A stretch of DNA of 50,994 nt, from positions 1-50,994 of the forward strand of contig CALDOJ010000002.1 of NCBI GenBank assembly GCA_937912225.1, written 5' to 3'. Position numbers and translations under genes: made by a program. This DNA comes from Candidatus Woesearchaeota archaeon. Its GTDB lineage: Archaea > Nanobdellota > Nanobdellia > Woesearchaeales > GCA-2686295. The notes below the pieces were generated by a model. It had not been told where the DNA came from. It did no database searches and saw nothing but the letters and a program-made list of their open reading frames with translations. Below are positions 48,121 to 50,994 of the stretch, piece after piece (within the stretch, counting starts at the first letter, position 1; the number at the start of each line of letters is the position of its first letter).

Positions 48121-49140
48121 ATGAAATTAAAAGAGCTTCAAAAAGTTTTAAGAGAAAAAAAATTAGATGCTGCAATAATTCTAAAATTTGATCCTAGTTA
48201 TTTTTATTTTTTACAAACTAAATCAATGGGTGCATTAATAGTTTTTGCAAGAAAAAAACCTTTGCTCTTAATTAACAATCTTGAATCTCTTTCTTTAGAA
48301 ATAAAACAAAAAGTTTACAAAGATTTCTGGGGAGAAATGCAAGTTGTAATTAATAAAAACAAACTTAAAAAAATAGGGATAAGCTTACCTTATCTGTCTG
48401 TTACACATTATAGAAAATATAATAAACTGGCTAAAATAGTCGACATAAATAATGATGTTAAAATATTACGTGAAACTAAAACTTCTGAAGAACTTTCTAA
48501 AATAAAAAAAGCGATTTTATTATCTGAAGAAGTTTTATCAGATATGCTTAATAATTTTGATTTTAAAACAGAAGGAGATATTAAACAGTTCATAAAAATT
48601 GAAGCCATAAAAAAAGGTTGTGAATTATCTTTTGAACCAATTGTTGCATCAGGTAAGAATGCTGCAATTCCTCATTATGAAGGTAATCAAAAACTTAAGA
48701 AAGGTTTCTTAGTAATTGATATGGGACTTAAATATGAAGGATATTGTGCTGATATAACAAGAACATTCTTTGTTGGTAAACCTTCTCAAAAACAAGCAGA
48801 TTTTTACTATAAATTATTATGGATACAAGAAGAAGCAATTAAATTTTCAAAGCCAGGAATGAAAGTAGCTGATATAGATAAGAAAGTACGAGATCTCATG
48901 AGAAACGATTCAAAGTATTTTATTCATGGTTTAGGTCATGGTTTAGGTTCAGAAGTGCACGAATCTCCAAGTTTAAGTTCAAAATCTGAAGATGTTCTTA
49001 AAGAAGGAATGGTTATAACAATTGAACCTGGATATTACAATAAATTTGGTATAAGAATAGAAGATGATATGCTAATAACTAAAAAAGGCGCAAAAGTTCT
49101 TTCAATCTTTACAAAAGAACTCATGACGATAGACTTATAG
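48121..49140 (+). CDS. Xaa-Pro dipeptidase/aminopeptidase (M24)
   Basis: 339 residues, normal length. The creatinase-type N-terminal domain (1-120) precedes the pita-bread catalytic domain with metal ligands in VIDMGLKYEGYCADITRTF (two Asp), GLGHGLGSEVHESP (His), TIEPGYY (Glu) and IRIEDDM (Glu). It releases N-terminal residues before proline and complements the proteasome in peptide turnover; the PAN gene follows 35 bases later. Confidence 0.93.
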   Translation: MKLKELQKVLREKKLDAAIILKFDPSYFYFLQTKSMGALIVFARKKPLLLINNLESLSLEIKQKVYKDFWGEMQVVINKNKLKKIGISLPYLSVTHYRKYNKLAKIVDINNDVKILRETKTSEELSKIKKAILLSEEVLSDMLNNFDFKTEGDIKQFIKIEAIKKGCELSFEPIVASGKNAAIPHYEGNQKLKKGFLVIDMGLKYEGYCADITRTFFVGKPSQKQADFYYKLLWIQEEAIKFSKPGMKVADIDKKVRDLMRNDSKYFIHGLGHGLGSEVHESPSLSSKSEDVLKEGMVITIEPGYYNKFGIRIEDDMLITKKGAKVLSIFTKELMTIDL

Positions 49141-49143
49141 TAA

Positions 49144-49154
49144 GCTTTAAAAAG
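49144..49154 (+). promoter_or_regulatory. TATA box of PAN
   Basis: gctttaaaaag is centred 27 bases before the ATG at 49176. Confidence 0.45.
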
Positions 49155-49175
49155 GTCGTATATTTCTAATAAAAA

Positions 49176-50318
49176 ATGCCTTCAAAAGATGAATTGAAAA
49201 AAGCATTATTCTCTTACTCAACAAATTATAACACATCGCTTGAAGATGAGAATAAAATGTTAAAAGAAACTGTTGGTCAATTAAGATTAGAGTTAGATAA
49301 ATTTAGAGAACCAGCGCTATTAGTTGCAGAAGTAATAGAGTTATCAGGCAAAAATGCAATTATTAAATTACCAAATGGAAATAATTTCTTTGTAAATGTT
49401 TCTTCATCAATAAAAAAATTAAAATCAGGAGATTCAATTCTTGTAGAACAAAAGAACTTAACAGTTGTTGATAAGATTGCAACAAATAAAAAATTTAATG
49501 TAGAACAATTTGTAATAATGGAGAAACCAACTATTTCTTGGAAAGATATTGGTGGTTTAGATGAACAAATAGAAGAGATAAAAGAAGTAATTGAACTTCC
49601 TCTTAAAAAACCAGAATTATTCAAAAAAGTTGGAATAACACCTCCAAAAGGAATTCTTCTTCATGGACCTCCAGGAACAGGAAAAACACTATTAGCAAAA
49701 GCAGTTGCAGCATCTACAAATTCAACGTTTATAGAAATAGTAGGATCAGAACTTGTACAAAAATTTATAGGAGAAGGAGCAAAGCTTGTAAAAGAAGTAT
49801 TCACACTTGCAAAAGAAAAAGCGCCTTCAATCATATTCATAGATGAAATAGATGCTTTAGCATCAAATAGAATCGATGTAGGCACATCTGGTGAAAGAGA
49901 AGTACAAAGAACCTTCATGCAATTCTTAGCAGAATTAGACGGGTTTAAGCCTTTAGGAAATGTAAAAGTAATAGGATGTACTAATCGAAAAGATATATTA
50001 GATCCTGCAGTTATAAGACCAGGAAGATTAGATAGGTTAGTAGAAGTTCCAAATCCAGGATTAGAAGGAATAAAACAGATTTTTAAAATTCACACAAAAA
50101 GAATGGAAGTTGATAAAAAAATTAATGTGGATAAATTATTCAAAAGCATGGAAGATTTTTCAGGTGCAGAAATCAAAGCAGTATGTACAGAAGCAGGATA
50201 TTTTGCAATCAGAGCTGATAGAACAAAAATATCTGAAGTAGATTTCAAAAAAGCGATTGAGAAAGTTAAAAACGAAGAAGACGCTTATGGAAAAGACTAT
50301 ATTAAGATGTATGGATAG
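49176..50318 (+). CDS. pan: Proteasome-activating nucleotidase (PAN)
   Basis: AAA ATPase ring that unfolds proteins for the 20S proteasome. 380 residues: coiled coil (about 20-45), OB domain (about 48-100), Walker A GPPGTGKT (164-171), Walker B IIFIDE (219-224), an Arg-finger region RPGRLDR, and the C-terminal HbYX-type end MYG (378-380) that docks into the proteasome. It is leaderless. Confidence 0.95.
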   Translation: MPSKDELKKALFSYSTNYNTSLEDENKMLKETVGQLRLELDKFREPALLVAEVIELSGKNAIIKLPNGNNFFVNVSSSIKKLKSGDSILVEQKNLTVVDKIATNKKFNVEQFVIMEKPTISWKDIGGLDEQIEEIKEVIELPLKKPELFKKVGITPPKGILLHGPPGTGKTLLAKAVAASTNSTFIEIVGSELVQKFIGEGAKLVKEVFTLAKEKAPSIIFIDEIDALASNRIDVGTSGEREVQRTFMQFLAELDGFKPLGNVKVIGCTNRKDILDPAVIRPGRLDRLVEVPNPGLEGIKQIFKIHTKRMEVDKKINVDKLFKSMEDFSGAEIKAVCTEAGYFAIRADRTKISEVDFKKAIEKVKNEEDAYGKDYIKMYG

Positions 50319-50340
50319 AATTTAATTCTTATTAGACAAG

Positions 50341-50350
50341 TTTTTTAAAC
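50341..50350 (+). promoter_or_regulatory. TATA box of the C/D box sRNA
   Basis: ttttttaaac is centred 25 bases before the predicted RNA start at 50371. Confidence 0.5.
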
Positions 50351-50370
50351 AATCTCTTATTATTTTATAC

Positions 50371-50438
50371 TGCGCAATGAAGATGTGAACACCCACTGAG
50401 GCTCAGCCAATGAAGAACGGAAGTAACTTCTGAGCGCA
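50371..50438 (+). ncRNA. C/D box small guide RNA
   Basis: A 68-base RNA with all parts of an archaeal C/D sRNA: terminal stem TGCGC/GCGCA (50371-50375, 50434-50438), box C ATGAAGA (50377-50383), D' CTGA (50396-50399), C' ATGAAGA (50410-50416) and D CTGA (50430-50433). Both C boxes differ from RUGAUGA at one base. The guides are 50384-50395 (12 bases) and 50417-50429 (13 bases); by the five-base rule, both should direct 2'-O-methylation of a uridine (opposite A at 50391 and A at 50425). Targets not identified. Confidence 0.8.
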
Positions 50439-50458
50439 ATTTTAATTCTAGAATTAAT

Positions 50459-50977
50459 TTATGCAAACATCTTTCTTATTTGTTTACAATTAGCTTCTCC
50501 TTCTTTAACACAAGAATCCAAACTTAATAATTTTCTTTTTTGTTCCATCTTATGTAAAACTTTTTCAACGGCTTTGTCATAAGTATAACCTCTTTTTCCT
50601 AATGCATGCAACCAAATTAAACTTCCTTTAACAGTTACAAATTTGAAGCATTCAGCATTTCGCATTACCTCAGCTATTTTAGAAGAATTTTTTTGTGTAT
50701 GATGATATTTAATAGCATCCAGTATAATTTTTTGTTCTTTTTTATTAACCTTCCATTTGTCCAAATATTTTTTTACAAATTCAGCACTAAGGGTTGGATG
50801 ATTGGATAATATCTCTTTTTTCCATTTAAAATTAAAAGATGTATGAGCTAAATATAATGATGTTAAAACTAATCTTTCATCAACGTTGTATTTTTTAGAA
50901 AATTTCTTCCCTTTTTCAATTGCAATTTCTGTTAAAAGCCAAACAGGAGAATTATTTTTCTGTGTTTGCTTATACAT
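50459..50977 (-). CDS. HD-like domain protein without the HD pair
   Basis: 172 residues, all-helical. The order and spacing match HD phosphohydrolases (LYLAHTSF, about 41-48; NHPTLSAEF, about 59-67; IKYHHTQ, about 89-95; NAEC, about 107-110), but HD reads His-Thr and the final Asp reads Glu, so metal binding may be weakened. The last 40 residues add three cysteines. Its 5' region ends with the window, and an earlier start cannot be excluded because no in-frame stop precedes it. Confidence 0.5.
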   Translation of the reverse strand: MYKQTQKNNSPVWLLTEIAIEKGKKFSKKYNVDERLVLTSLYLAHTSFNFKWKKEILSNHPTLSAEFVKKYLDKWKVNKKEQKIILDAIKYHHTQKNSSKIAEVMRNAECFKFVTVKGSLIWLHALGKRGYTYDKAVEKVLHKMEQKRKLLSLDSCVKEGEANCKQIRKMFA

Positions 50978-50994
50978 TAATTCTTTAGATAATT

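Overview
This AT-rich window comes from an archaeon, most likely a DPANN lineage (Nanoarchaeota/Woesearchaeota/Pacearchaeota type). The archaeal markers are an S10-spc ribosomal superoperon with aIF1 and RNase P protein 1 inside it, Hef, RfcS, a eukaryotic-type primase, Pelota, PAN, SecY with an EMC3-like protein, and TATA boxes about 25-28 bases before many start codons. A one-chain primase (PriS joined to the PriL Fe-S domain), short genes and several stripped-down single-domain proteins point to DPANN. I cannot fix the genus from sequence alone. No tRNA, rRNA, transposase or CRISPR array was seen, and no gene-free stretch exceeds 300 bases.

Layout. 1-2.3 kb: TraB-like protein, an intramembrane-protease-like protein without its catalytic residues, a small membrane protein and a 77-residue duplicated-repeat protein. 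2.4-6.2 kb: Hef helicase-nuclease, a stand-alone AsnC-type ligand domain and the fused primase. 6.4-21.8 kb: ribosomal superoperon (uL3 to uL15), SecY, EMC3-like insertase, then eL34 and eL14. 21.8-28.5 kb, minus strand: LOG-like protein, PheT, PheS, a TrmB regulator, a 16S rRNA methyltransferase of the aminoglycoside-resistance (FmrO/ArmA) family, and Pelota. 28.6-35.3 kb: a cell-surface locus with a membrane-anchored beta-rich protein, a polytopic protein and three related lipoproteins. 35.4-40.1 kb: response regulator, RfcS, PRC-barrel protein, CARF-like protein, small methyltransferase, two paralogous membrane-anchored proteins and a PadR regulator. 40.3-46.4 kb: the most unusual part, a 970-residue winged-helix/double-phosphoesterase protein followed by ASCH-NDT, thymidine kinase and NDT-like genes, faced by a kinase-like/NDT fusion. 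46.5-51 kb: YggS, Cas4-like nuclease, Xaa-Pro peptidase, PAN, a C/D box sRNA and an HD-like protein.

How the genes work together. The core is information processing: ribosome assembly, membrane insertion, tRNA charging, ribosome rescue, replication and repair, and protein turnover. Two accessory blocks stand out. The surface locus probably builds an envelope structure. The 40.3-46.4 kb island carries three different proteins with the nucleoside deoxyribosyltransferase-type fold, a thymidine kinase and a phosphoesterase, and looks like an uncharacterised nucleotide-handling system. Whether it serves salvage, modified-nucleotide clean-up or defence cannot be decided from sequence.

Transcription signals are consistent: many first genes appear leaderless (TATA about 27 bases before ATG), while internal or highly expressed genes carry GGAGG/GAGGTG ribosome binding sites. 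Start codons were moved inward for several genes on this basis.
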